From contig JAVJON010000016.1 in the NCBI GenBank assembly GCA_040216765.1, positions 18,790 to 82,789 of the forward strand: DNA of 64,000 nt, read 5' to 3'. Below are positions 1-7,832 of the stretch, piece after piece (position 1 is the stretch's first letter; the number at the start of each line of letters is the position of its first letter). Source of the stretch: Marinibaculum sp040216765. Lineage in GTDB: Bacteria; Pseudomonadota; Alphaproteobacteria; Ferrovibrionales; Ferrovibrionaceae. The position numbers and the translations under genes are program-made. The notes below the pieces were generated by a model. That model saw nothing but the letters and a program-made list of their open reading frames with translations. It made no database searches and was not told the DNA's origin.

Positions 1-1
1 T

Positions 2-943
2 CTGAACGCCGAGGAGCGGGTGCTGGACGCCCTGGTCGGCGACAAGGCCAGCGCCGACACCCGGCAGAAGTTCCGCGTGATGCTGCGCGAGGGCCGGCTC
101 GACGACAAGGAGGTCGAGCTGCAGGTGCAGGAGACCGGCGGCGGCGGCCTGCCGACCTTCGACATTCCCGGCATGCCCGGCGCCCAGATGGGCATGATCA
201 ACCTGAACGACATCTTCGGGAAGATGGGCGGCCAGCGCACCGCTGCGAAGAAGATGACCGTGTCCGACAGCTTCGACGTGCTGCTGCGCGAGGAAAGCGA
301 CAAGCTGCTGGACGAGGACCAGGTCACCAAGGAGGCGCTGACCGCCGTCGAGCAGAACGGCATCGTCTTCCTGGACGAGATCGACAAGATCACCGCGCGG
401 TCGGACTATCGCGGCGGCGGCGATGTCAGCCGCGAAGGCGTGCAGCGCGACCTGCTGCCGCTGATCGAGGGCACCACCGTCGGCACCAAGTACGGCCCGG
501 TGAAGACCGACCATATCCTGTTCATCGCCTCGGGTGCGTTCCACACCGCCAAGCCGTCCGACCTGCTGCCGGAGCTGCAGGGCCGCCTGCCGATCCGGGT
601 CGAGCTGCAGCCGCTGACCCGCGACGATTTCGTCGCGATCCTGAAGGATACCGAGGTCTCGCTGATCAAGCAGTATGTGGCGCTCCTGAAGACCGAGGAG
701 GTCACCCTGGAGATCACCGACGACGCGATCGGCGAACTCGCCACCATCGCCGCCGAGGTGAACGCCAATGTCGAGAATATCGGCGCGCGGCGGCTGCACA
801 CGATCCTGGAGCGGGTGCTGGAGGAGCTCTCCTTCACCGCCACCGACCGCTCCGGCGAGACGGTCACGGTCGATGCCGCCTATGTCACCGAGCATATCGG
901 CGACCTGGCCAAGAACGCCGACCTGTCGAAGTTCATCCTGTAG
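2..943 (+). CDS. hslU: HslU, ATPase subunit of HslUV protease (5' end outside window)
   Basis: This is the C-terminal three quarters of the AAA+ unfoldase that feeds substrates to the HslV peptidase in the cytoplasm. The reading frame is open to the window edge, so about the first 125 residues, including Walker A, lie upstream; the GTG at 20 is internal and not a start. Visible parts are the substrate-binding I-domain with a Gly/Met-rich loop, Walker B (GIVFLDEIDKI), the GVQRDLLPLIEG helix, the sensor-2 region (GARRLHTILERVLEELSF) and the family C-terminus ending FIL, which inserts into HslV. hslV should lie just upstream, outside the window. Downstream the ancestral neighbour smr has been displaced by an SDR gene, a kinase and an accessory block. 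Confidence 0.97.
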   Translation: MNAEERVLDALVGDKASADTRQKFRVMLREGRLDDKEVELQVQETGGGGLPTFDIPGMPGAQMGMINLNDIFGKMGGQRTAAKKMTVSDSFDVLLREESDKLLDEDQVTKEALTAVEQNGIVFLDEIDKITARSDYRGGGDVSREGVQRDLLPLIEGTTVGTKYGPVKTDHILFIASGAFHTAKPSDLLPELQGRLPIRVELQPLTRDDFVAILKDTEVSLIKQYVALLKTEEVTLEITDDAIGELATIAAEVNANVENIGARRLHTILERVLEELSFTATDRSGETVTVDAAYVTEHIGDLAKNADLSKFIL

Positions 944-1019
944 CGGCGGCGCCGATTGCAGCAATCCCGGCGGCTTCCTAGACTGCCGGCGGCGCAGGCT
1001 GCGTCTGCCTCCTCCTCAT

Positions 1020-1112
1020 CGTCATCCCGGCCTTGAGCCGGGATCCATGCCTCCGGCTGCGAGGCCGCCGCAAGGTTCGCGGAATGGATCCCGGCTCAAA
1101 GCCGGGACGACC
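1020..1112. repeat. Inverted pair of REP-like palindromic repeats
   Basis: Two copies of a 28-base palindromic element lie head to head between hslU and the SDR gene, at 1020-1047 and, inverted, at 1085-1112. The 27-base arms 1021-1047 and 1085-1111 match at 25 positions. Each copy is itself a hairpin with a 7-bp stem (TCCCGGC/GCCGGGA), a CTTGA or TTTGA loop, and outer borders CGTCA or GTCG and TCCA. Further copies with different stems lie at 63615-64000. It may also work as a bidirectional terminator for hslU, but no T-tract is present. Confidence 0.8.
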
Positions 1113-1165
1113 GGGCGGACAGGGTCGGCAGGCCTGCCCGGGACGCACAGGGGGAGGAAACCGGC

Positions 1166-1963
1166 ATGACCATGGACCTGAAGGGCGCGACGGCGATCGT
1201 TACGGGATCGAGCCGCGGCGTCGGCGCGGCCTGCGTGGAGCTGCTGGCGTCGAAGGGCTGCAACGTCGTCATCAACTTCTCCGCCTCGCAGGCCGAGGCC
1301 GAGAAGGTCGCCGAGGCCTGTGCCGCGAAAGGCGTGGAGACCCTGCTGGCGCAGGGCAATGTGGCGGAGGATGCCGATTGCCGGCGCATCGCCGACGCGG
1401 CGATGGAGAAATGGGGCCGCCTGGACGCGCTGGTGAACAATGCCGGCACCACGAAGTTCTGCGCGCACGAGAACCTGGAGGGTCTGACCGCGGCCGACTT
1501 CCAGCACATCTATGGCGTGAACGTCGTCGGCCCGTTCCAGATGACCCGCGCCTGCGTGGACCATATGAAGGCCGGCGGCCGCGGCGCGGTGGTCAATGTC
1601 TCCTCCATCGCCGGCACCCTGGGGGTAGGCTCGTCCATCGCCTATGTCTGCTCGAAGGGCGCGCTGAACATGCAGGCGGTGGCGCTGGCCCGGGTGCTCG
1701 GGCCGGAGATCGCGATGAACACCGTCTGCCCCGGCTTCATCCAGGGCGAATGGCTGCGCAAGGGCCTGGGCGATGCCCGCTACGAGGCGACGCAGGCGGC
1801 CTATGAGGGGATGGTGCCGCTGCAGAGCTCCAACACCGCGATGGACGTGGCCGCGGCCATCGTCTGGCTGATCGAGGGCGCGCCCAACGTGACCGGCGAG
1901 ATCATCCAGGTCGATTCCGGCATGCACCTGGTGCGCAGCGCGGGGATTCCCCGCAACACCTAG
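1166..1963 (+). CDS. Short-chain dehydrogenase/reductase (SDR)
   Basis: A 265-residue classical SDR, probably a cytoplasmic NAD(P)-dependent 3-oxoacyl-ACP-reductase-like or sugar/alcohol dehydrogenase. The Rossmann nucleotide motif TGSSRGVG is at residues 13-20, NNAG at 91-94, catalytic Ser around 146-147, and the YxxxK pair at Y160/K164. The C-terminal GEIIQVDSG stretch is typical of FabG-like members. The start is supported by GGGGGAGG eight bases upstream. It stands alone between a repeat pair and a convergent kinase, so its substrate cannot be inferred from context. Confidence 0.9.
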   Translation: MTMDLKGATAIVTGSSRGVGAACVELLASKGCNVVINFSASQAEAEKVAEACAAKGVETLLAQGNVAEDADCRRIADAAMEKWGRLDALVNNAGTTKFCAHENLEGLTAADFQHIYGVNVVGPFQMTRACVDHMKAGGRGAVVNVSSIAGTLGVGSSIAYVCSKGALNMQAVALARVLGPEIAMNTVCPGFIQGEWLRKGLGDARYEATQAAYEGMVPLQSSNTAMDVAAAIVWLIEGAPNVTGEIIQVDSGMHLVRSAGIPRNT

Positions 1964-2074
1964 AGCGTTCCCGGTCTGGCTGGAAGCGCGCCGTTCCCGG
2001 GCCGTCCATAGATCACCATTGCGGTTGCGATACCGCTTCCACCTTGTCCGGGTACGCCCTGGAGCGGCCGCCGC

Positions 2075-3685
2075 CTACCCCGCCGGCGCCAGACGGGCGG
2101 CCGGCATGGCCACGGTGACGGTGGTGCCTTCGCCGCGGGCGCTGCGGATGCTGAGTTCCGCGCCGTGCAGCCGCGCGAGGTCGCGGGCGAGCGGCAGGCC
2201 GAGGCCGGTGCCCTCCTGCAGCCGGGGCCCGGTGGCGGCGACCTGGCCGAACGGGGTCAGGGCGATCGCCACCTCCTCGTCGGTCATGCCGAACCCGGTA
2301 TCGCTGACGAACAGCGCCAGGCCGGCGCCGGTCAGCTCCGCGCCGGCGGTCACCCTGCCGCCGCCCGGCGTGAACTTCACGGCATTGGACAGCAGGTTCA
2401 GCAGGATCTGGCGCATCAGCCGCGGGTCGGCGACGAGGGCGGGCAGGCCCGGCGGCAGGTCCCTGGCGAGCTCGACCCCGGTGCCGTCCGCCTTGCCCTG
2501 GACCAGGCGGAGGCATTCCTCGATCAGGGCGCCGGGGGCCAGATGTTCCTCGTGGAGCTCCATCTTGCCGGCTTCCAGCTTCGACAGGTCCAGGAGGTCG
2601 TTGATGATCGCCAGCAGGTGGGCGCCGCTGCGGTGGATGTCGCCGGCATATTCCGCGTAGCGCGGCCGCCCGATCGGCCCGAGCATCTCGTCGCGCATGA
2701 TCTCCGCGAAGCCGATGATGGCGTTCAGCGGCGTGCGGAACTCGTGGCTCATGCTGGCCAGGAAGGCGCTTTTCGTGCGGTTGGCGCGCTCGGCGGCCTC
2801 CCGGCTGCGCAACAGGGCGGCTTCCTGGCGGCGGCGCTCGGTCACCTCCCGCGCCACCGTCAGGACCAGATCCTGCTCCGGGAAGCGCAGCACTTCGCCG
2901 CTCAGGACGAAGTCCCGCACCTCGCCGTTGCGGAAGCGCCCGCGCAGCTCAAGGTCGCGCACCGCCTTGCGGCCGCGCAGGGCGTTCGCCAGCCGTTGCT
3001 GGCTCTCCGGATCGAAGATCTGCAGTTCGCCCACGGTGCGGCCCAGCACCTCCTCCCGCGCATAGCCCGACAGGGTCAGGAAAGTGCGGTTCACGTCGAC
3101 ATAGCGGCCGGAGACATATTCGCTGAGGCTCATGATGTCTGGGCAGGCGTCGAACGCGGTCTGGAACAGCCGCCGGGAGCGGCGGACCTCCTGCTCCGCC
3201 GCCTTGCGGGCGGTGATGTCGTTCATGGCGGTGACCACCGCCGGGGCGCCGTCCCAGATCACCACGGAACTGCTGGCCTCGACCCAGAGCGGGACGCCGT
3301 CGCGCGGCAGCGCGCGGAACTCCCCGCGCGCCGGCAGGCTCTTGCCCGCCAGGAAGCCCTGGGTTGCCTTGAGCACCGCCGGGCGGTCGTTCTCGTGCAC
3401 GAAGGCCAGGATGCTGCCGGCCTTGGCATAGTCGTCCGGCGCGTCCAGGCCGAGCATGGCGACCAGGCCGGGATTGAAATAGAGCGCCGGCCCGCCGCGA
3501 TGCACGACGATGGCCTGCCGCGAGGCCTCCAGGATCTGGTACATCTGCAGGGCATCGCGATACGGCAGGTCGCCGCCGTCGGTTCCGGGAACCGCGGCAG
3601 CCGAGAGCCTGCGATTCTCCGCCTCCAGTTCGGCGATGCGCCGCTCGAGGGCGGCAATGTCTCGGGTCTCGATCCTACTGTCCAT
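2075..3685 (-). CDS. Cytoplasmic PAS-PAS sensor histidine kinase
   Basis: A 536-residue kinase with no membrane segment. Residues 10-28 look like a short coiled coil. PAS domain 1 is at about 48-160 and PAS domain 2 at about 170-285, followed by a helical linker and the HisKA H-box SHEFRTPLN with phospho-acceptor H314. The HATPase_c domain has an N-box around N430/N434, a G1 box (DTGFGMT) and a G2 box (GTGLGLPLA). No receiver domain is fused and no response regulator adjoins it, so it is an orphan kinase. PAS domains suggest an intracellular ligand, redox or light input, but the signal is unknown. The frame stays open further upstream, but the MDSRIE start is the first to give a sensible N-terminus. 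Confidence 0.9.
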   Translation of the reverse strand: MDSRIETRDIAALERRIAELEAENRRLSAAAVPGTDGGDLPYRDALQMYQILEASRQAIVVHRGGPALYFNPGLVAMLGLDAPDDYAKAGSILAFVHENDRPAVLKATQGFLAGKSLPARGEFRALPRDGVPLWVEASSSVVIWDGAPAVVTAMNDITARKAAEQEVRRSRRLFQTAFDACPDIMSLSEYVSGRYVDVNRTFLTLSGYAREEVLGRTVGELQIFDPESQQRLANALRGRKAVRDLELRGRFRNGEVRDFVLSGEVLRFPEQDLVLTVAREVTERRRQEAALLRSREAAERANRTKSAFLASMSHEFRTPLNAIIGFAEIMRDEMLGPIGRPRYAEYAGDIHRSGAHLLAIINDLLDLSKLEAGKMELHEEHLAPGALIEECLRLVQGKADGTGVELARDLPPGLPALVADPRLMRQILLNLLSNAVKFTPGGGRVTAGAELTGAGLALFVSDTGFGMTDEEVAIALTPFGQVAATGPRLQEGTGLGLPLARDLARLHGAELSIRSARGEGTTVTVAMPAARLAPAG

Positions 3686-4047
3686 GATCCTGCTTCGGCG
3701 AGCCCGCCCATGACACCCCGGGGGATCCTGGTCTCCAAATGGTATCGAAATGGTTAACGGGACCGGGGCCCGGCCCGCGGCGCAGCCGTACCGATGCGGC
3801 GGCCAGCGGCGCCGGCCGTCGCCAGGGCAGCAAGGATCGGGCTCCGCCTTCGCGTCGAGCCGCCAGGATGCGGTTGCGGTGCTGGATGGAAGCCAAGACG
3901 GCAAGCGTTGAATCGATCCGGTAACCCGGAACAGTGGCCGGTTTCCGGAGAACCGGTTTCCGGAGACGATTTCAGGCGATCGGGGCGGAGCGCGGCGCCG
4001 ATACCGAGCTGTGACTTTGATCGAAGCCTGACGTTCATTATTGATCG
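3686..4047. other. Gene-free stretch with a tandem 14-base repeat
   Basis: No convincing coding sequence occurs between the kinase start and the MerR remnant. The only structure noticed is a direct repeat of CCGGTTTCCGGAGA at 3938-3951 and 3953-3966 (15-base period), lying upstream of the leftward kinase gene. It may be an operator or part of the junction of the accessory block on its right. Open frames here have poor composition and no homologous motifs. Confidence 0.55.
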
Positions 4048-4191
4048 CTAGATGTTCAGTCCCGGCATGTGATGGATTGAATCGATCCTGAACCGTGCAG
4101 GCTGCTCGGTCCATAGCTTGCAGATCTTCTGCTTGTAGCGAATGGTCTCCAGATTGCAGCCAGTCCGTCGCGAGAGGCCAGGGCGCTTCAT
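4048..4191 (-). pseudogene. Truncated MerR-family regulator remnant
   Basis: A 47-codon frame too short to be a working regulator. Its residues 6-23 (LSRRTGCNLETIRYKQKI) closely resemble the N-terminal winged-helix segment of MerR-family metal regulators (consensus LARRTGxxxETIRYYExIG). After about residue 25 the similarity is lost and the frame stops. The dimerisation coiled coil and metal-binding Cys residues are absent. It begins five bases after the stop codon of ykvA on the same strand, as if once cotranscribed. It suggests that the neighbouring block came from, or was once part of, a metal-resistance cluster. MerR identity is by motif recognition only. Confidence 0.6.
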
Positions 4192-4196
4192 GTAAT

Positions 4197-4589
4197 TCAG
4201 AGTTTGAATAACCGGTAGGCGAGCCATCCAACCAGAACGATGGATACTATCCAGACGCAGGCGATCACGACAGCCGCTGTTCGACTAACAGGCTGCCCTT
4301 GCGCCGCGGCTGCCAAGTTACGGTGCTCCGCCATGATCTCAGCAGGGATAAGGCGAATAACAAGCATGATTCCAAGTGGAACGACAATTAAATCGTCCAA
4401 AAGACCCAATACGGGAATGAAGTCGGGAATGAGGTCGACCGGGGAGAGGGCATAGCCGACAACCAGAACGGCCAGGGCTTTGGCGTACCAGGGGACGCGG
4501 GGGTCTCGGCTGGCGAGATAGAGCGCATGCACGTCGCGCTTGAGAACTCGAGCCCAGTTTCTTAGCTGATCGATCGTTGATCTGAACAT
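4197..4589 (-). CDS. YkvA/DUF1232 family small membrane protein
   Basis: A 130-residue protein with the DUF1232 hallmark PVDLIPDFIPVLGLLDDL at about residues 50-67, which forms a re-entrant or membrane-spanning helical hairpin. A further hydrophobic helix lies at about 104-126 (VVIACVWIVSIVLVGWLAY). The function of the family is not established; it often accompanies stress and transport genes. It lies downstream of the COG4705 gene on the same strand with a 126-base gap, and just before the MerR remnant. Codon use is less GC-biased than that of flanking core genes, consistent with transfer. Confidence 0.85.
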   Translation of the reverse strand: MFRSTIDQLRNWARVLKRDVHALYLASRDPRVPWYAKALAVLVVGYALSPVDLIPDFIPVLGLLDDLIVVPLGIMLVIRLIPAEIMAEHRNLAAAAQGQPVSRTAAVVIACVWIVSIVLVGWLAYRLFKL

Positions 4590-4715
4590 TTGTCAACGAT
4601 CCCTTGGACTGACCGCCGGGGCAACCACGCACCAGTACGCTTGACACCTCGGGGGGAAAGGAAAAGCAACGTCCCGGCCTCCGCGGCATCGCTTTTCCCT
4701 TCGAGGCATTCTTGC

Positions 4716-5516
4716 TCAGTAGCGCTTGACGCCGATCTCGTCACCGCTGCGAAAGACAGTCATGTAGACGATCGTGCCGGCGATGCAGGCGAGAAATGCC
4801 ACGCTGGTAGTCACCGTCCCGAGGCCCAGCCCCCCATCTGGCACAGGCTGCGAGAGCAGATCGCCGAACGAGGCTCCCATCGGGCGTGTCAGGATATACG
4901 CCAGCCAGAAGGCAAGGATCGCGTTCATGCTCAGCGCATAGAAGCCGAAGACAATGGCCGCGATCGCGGCACCATAGGCCAGTCCGGACTGCAGGTAGCC
5001 CAGGCCGAGGCTTTCGGCCAGGAGGTCGCCCGCGGCGGTGCCGAGCGCGAAGGTGAGCAGGATTGCAAGCCAGTAAAAGGCCTCCCGACTTGTCGTATAG
5101 ATCGTGTGTATGGACAAGGTCTTCTCTACCCCGTACCAAGCCGCGAACGTCGCAGCGAGCGCTATGGCGAACGCGAGCGATGTGGTTTCCAGGCTGATCG
5201 ACAGGTTGTCCACCAGATTGTCGGTGATCAGGGTTCCGACCACGCTGACCAGCACCACGGTGATCCAGTAGCTCCAGGGCACGTAGCGCTTCTGCGCGAA
5301 CTGGGCGACCAGAGCCATCACCAGGACACCGCTCATCACCAGCGAGGTATCCGTGAGGCCAAGGCCCATATTCTGTGCCAGAAAGTCGGCAGCCGTTTCG
5401 CCGACGGTGACCGCGAGAAGTTTCACGATCCAGAAATCAACTGTGACCTTTGGCACTCGGTTGTGAATGATCGGTGGCTGGACTGAAGCCGCCGCCGCTG
5501 TCGTCGAAGATGTCAT
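4716..5516 (-). CDS. COG4705 family polytopic membrane protein with internal duplication
   Basis: A 266-residue integral membrane protein with about eight hydrophobic segments. The family signature KVTVDFWIVKLLAVTVGETAAD opens the first half. A second copy of the unit appears around residue 150 (compare ETAADFLAQNMGLGL with TAAGDLLAESLGLGY), pointing to an inverted or parallel tandem repeat. The start at 5516 is preferred over the upstream ATG because GGAG lies eight bases before it. It is divergent from the PepSY gene across a shared 268-base regulatory region. The family has no settled function; its place beside a PepSY, cytochrome b561 and QseBC-like set suggests an envelope or metal stress role (inference). 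Confidence 0.8.
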   Translation of the reverse strand: MTSSTTAAAASVQPPIIHNRVPKVTVDFWIVKLLAVTVGETAADFLAQNMGLGLTDTSLVMSGVLVMALVAQFAQKRYVPWSYWITVVLVSVVGTLITDNLVDNLSISLETTSLAFAIALAATFAAWYGVEKTLSIHTIYTTSREAFYWLAILLTFALGTAAGDLLAESLGLGYLQSGLAYGAAIAAIVFGFYALSMNAILAFWLAYILTRPMGASFGDLLSQPVPDGGLGLGTVTTSVAFLACIAGTIVYMTVFRSGDEIGVKRY

Positions 5517-5644
5517 CTTGTGGTCTCCGCTCCTGCCCATCGGACCCTGGTCCGCGGCCGATATCCCGGTTGAATGGCGCCGCGTGTGCGGCGCCTACGG
5601 CTACTTGACTAAAGGTTCAGGGTTCTGGAGCAGGTTTCCGACAG

Positions 5645-5692
5645 CTTACGTTTCTGTAAGACAGGGCGAGCGCAACCTTACCGATCTGTAAA
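5645..5692. promoter_or_regulatory. Paired CTTAC-N6-GTAA operator, probable response-regulator site
   Basis: Two near-identical dyads lie in the divergent region between the COG4705 and PepSY genes: CTTACGTTTCTGTAAG at 5645-5660 (perfect 5-bp arms) and CTTACCGATCTGTAAA at 5677-5692. Their starts are 32 bases apart, about three helical turns, so both face the same side of the DNA. This resembles sites bound by OmpR/PmrA/QseB-type dimers, and such a regulator is encoded at 7155. The position about 95-140 bases before the PepSY start suits transcription activation. Confidence 0.6.
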
Positions 5693-5784
5693 CGCCCGAA
5701 GATGTCTCCCCAAGGCGCACGCTCCAAATCTGTGACGAGGCCGCGACAGGACGTGGCCCATGTCACAGCACAGGAGATGAAAAT

Positions 5785-6141
5785 ATGATCCGTTCCAAGA
5801 TTCTGCCGGCCGCGATGGCAGCCGCCCTGGTCGTCGGCGCGAGCGGTGCCGCCTTCGCCGGCGACAGCAAGCATGAGATGAGCGATGCGCAGGAGGCAGC
5901 CACGATCCTGGCTGCCAAGACCTCGCTGTCGCAGGCGATCGCCGTCGCCGAGCAGCAGACCGGGGGCAAGGCGATCGAAGCCGCGCCGGAACAACACGGA
6001 GGGATGCTGGCCTATGAAATTCATACGGCCAAGGATGGCGTGATCCAGACCGTCCTGGTCGCACCGGAATCCGGCAAGGTGATCAAGGTCGCGGCCGCGT
6101 CCCAGGCCAGCCATCAAGAACACGAGGATGAAGACGACTGA
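5785..6141 (+). CDS. Periplasmic PepSY-domain protein
   Basis: A 118-residue exported protein. Residues 1-24 form a signal peptide with a probable AFA|GDS cleavage site. The mature part carries one PepSY domain (segments SLSQAIAVAEQQTGGKAIEA and MLAYEIHTAKDGVIQTVLVAPESGKVI), followed by an acidic, His-containing tail ending HQEHEDEDD that could bind cations. PepSY domains are thought to modulate partner enzymes or membrane proteins in the periplasm. An intrinsic terminator follows at once, so it forms a single-gene unit, probably controlled through the paired operator upstream. Many two-component systems of the QseBC type have such a PepSY target gene. Confidence 0.85.
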   Translation: MIRSKILPAAMAAALVVGASGAAFAGDSKHEMSDAQEAATILAAKTSLSQAIAVAEQQTGGKAIEAAPEQHGGMLAYEIHTAKDGVIQTVLVAPESGKVIKVAAASQASHQEHEDEDD

Positions 6142-6144
6142 GCC

Positions 6145-6179
6145 AGCGGGCCCGGCGCGTTTGACGCGCCGGGCCCGCT
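6145..6179 (+). terminator. Terminator hairpin after the PepSY gene
   Basis: A perfect 15-bp stem (AGCGGGCCCGGCGCG paired with its complement) with a TTTGA loop, starting three bases after the PepSY stop codon. There is no long T-run, as is common in high-GC genomes. It separates the PepSY unit from the cytochrome b561 gene. Confidence 0.8.
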
Positions 6180-6423
6180 CTCCGGCACCGATTTGATCGC
6201 CCGGTCTGCGATTCCTGATGGGCTTCCGTGGAGTCGAGTGGCCGAAAGAGGCCCTCATTCCCGCGCCTTTGCGTCTCGCTCGTCACTTTCGGTTACATCG
6301 GCGTGCACATAGTCGTTGGCGGACGGAACTGTCGGAATACCGGTCTCCTGCAGCCCAACAAACAGAACTCGTCCTGGCCGCATTGGACTATCCAATATGA
6401 GGTATTGTGAAAGAGAGCGCCAA

Positions 6424-7041
6424 ATGCCTGAAACTGCAGTAACTTCGGCTCGTCTGACTCGCCACTCGCGCGCTACCCGTGTCGTGCATTTCGGGTTGGC
6501 CATATCGGTCATTGTCCAGCTGCTAACCAGCCTCGCAATGAACGCCGCGAGGTCTGGGCACCCTGAAGATACGCTGTTTATGCTGCATGAGTATTCCGGG
6601 CTTGCGGCGCTCGGATTCGTACTCCTCTTCTGGCTGGTCGTGACGGTGCGCAGAACCGGCACCGCAACCGCGCGCCTGCTTCCCTGGTTCAGTGCCGGCG
6701 ACAGGCGCTTGGTCTGGCAGGACATCCGTCATCATTCGCTATATCTTCGCCGCGGCGCATTGCCGCCCTGCGACGATGCGGGGCCGATGGCCTCCGCCAT
6801 ACATGGCCTCGGCCTGCTCTTGATGACACTCATGGCAGGGCTGGGAACAATCTGGTTCGCGTTGGAAGTTTCAGGCTCGGCCGGACAACTGGCCGGAGCC
6901 GCGATCGAAGTTCACAAGCTATTCGGAAATCTGGCCTGGGCGTACTTGGCCGGCCACACGAGCCTAGCACTGCTGCATCACATGTGTGGGGAGGCCCGTT
7001 TGCGTCAAATGTTGTCCTTGAGAGCGACCGATGTCGAATAA
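6424..7041 (+). CDS. Cytochrome b561-type membrane protein
   Basis: A 205-residue four-helix membrane protein of the bacterial di-heme cytochrome b561 / Ni-hydrogenase b-type family. Candidate heme-ligand histidines sit in the expected helices: RVVHFGLAIS near the N-terminus, MLHEYSG in helix 2, IHGLGLL in helix 3, and HKLFG plus GHTSLALLHHM in helix 4. Such proteins move electrons between quinol and a partner, or detoxify superoxide at the membrane. The ATG at 6424 is preceded by AAAGAGAG; an upstream in-frame start would add an unrelated 36-residue tail. It lies between the PepSY and two-component genes of the accessory block. Base composition is visibly less GC-rich than in core genes. Confidence 0.82.
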   Translation: MPETAVTSARLTRHSRATRVVHFGLAISVIVQLLTSLAMNAARSGHPEDTLFMLHEYSGLAALGFVLLFWLVVTVRRTGTATARLLPWFSAGDRRLVWQDIRHHSLYLRRGALPPCDDAGPMASAIHGLGLLLMTLMAGLGTIWFALEVSGSAGQLAGAAIEVHKLFGNLAWAYLAGHTSLALLHHMCGEARLRQMLSLRATDVE

Positions 7042-7154
7042 GACGCATAGATCTTGCGCCACTCAGGACATCGCGGACCTTACTGCCGCCCCTGGGATTG
7101 TGATGATTGCATCAGTTACCGGCAACTGGATGAACGGACGGTCGGGGACAGATC

Positions 7155-7832
7155 TTGAAAGTTCTACTGGTTGAGGACGACGCCACCTTGGCATCGCACC
7201 TCGTCAAGAGTTTGCAGCAGCACGGTCATGTTGTGGACCATTCGGCCGACGGGCGCGACGGTCTGGTGTTGGCCGCAGGCGAAACCTATGACGTCATGAT
7301 CGTGGATCGCATGCTGCCGCGCGTCGACGGCCTTGCGCTGGTCAAGACGATCCGCGGCGCCGGGATAGCGATCCCGGTACTGTTCCTGACGACGCTTGGG
7401 GGGATCGACTCCCGTGTGGAAGGATTGGAAGCGGGAGGCGACGACTATCTGGTCAAACCCTTCGCCTTCGCTGAACTGCTGGCGCGGATCAATGCCCTGG
7501 CACGGCGGCCGCCGTTGTCCGACGAGAAACCGGTCCTGCAGCTCGCCGACCTCGAAATCGATCTGCTGAAACGACGCGTGATGCGGGCCGGCAAGCGCAT
7601 AGAATTGCAGCCGCAGGAGTTCAAGCTGCTCGAATACCTTATGCGCCACGCTGGCCGGGTGGTGACTCGAACGATGCTTCTGGAGAATGTCTGGGACTTC
7701 CATTTCGATCCTCAGACGACCGTTGTTGAAACCCATATCAGCCGGCTTCGCGCCAAGATCGACAGGGAATTCCCGACTCCATTGATCCATACTGTGCGCG
7801 GGGCCGGCTATGCACTCCGTGACGATTCCTAG
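7155..7832 (+). CDS. OmpR-family response regulator (QseB/PmrA-like)
   Basis: A 225-residue regulator. The receiver domain has acidic residues E7-D8-D9, phospho-acceptor D51 (MIVDRMLP) and K101 (DYLVKPF). The C-terminal winged-helix DNA-binding domain (about 125-222) has the OmpR/PhoB pattern RIELQPQEFKLLEYLMRH and ends HTVRGAGYALRDD. The start is a TTG preceded by GGGGAC. It overlaps the kinase gene by 23 bases, giving translational coupling. It probably acts on the paired dyads at 5645-5692 and so controls the PepSY and COG4705 genes (inference). Confidence 0.93.
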   Translation: MKVLLVEDDATLASHLVKSLQQHGHVVDHSADGRDGLVLAAGETYDVMIVDRMLPRVDGLALVKTIRGAGIAIPVLFLTTLGGIDSRVEGLEAGGDDYLVKPFAFAELLARINALARRPPLSDEKPVLQLADLEIDLLKRRVMRAGKRIELQPQEFKLLEYLMRHAGRVVTRTMLLENVWDFHFDPQTTVVETHISRLRAKIDREFPTPLIHTVRGAGYALRDDS

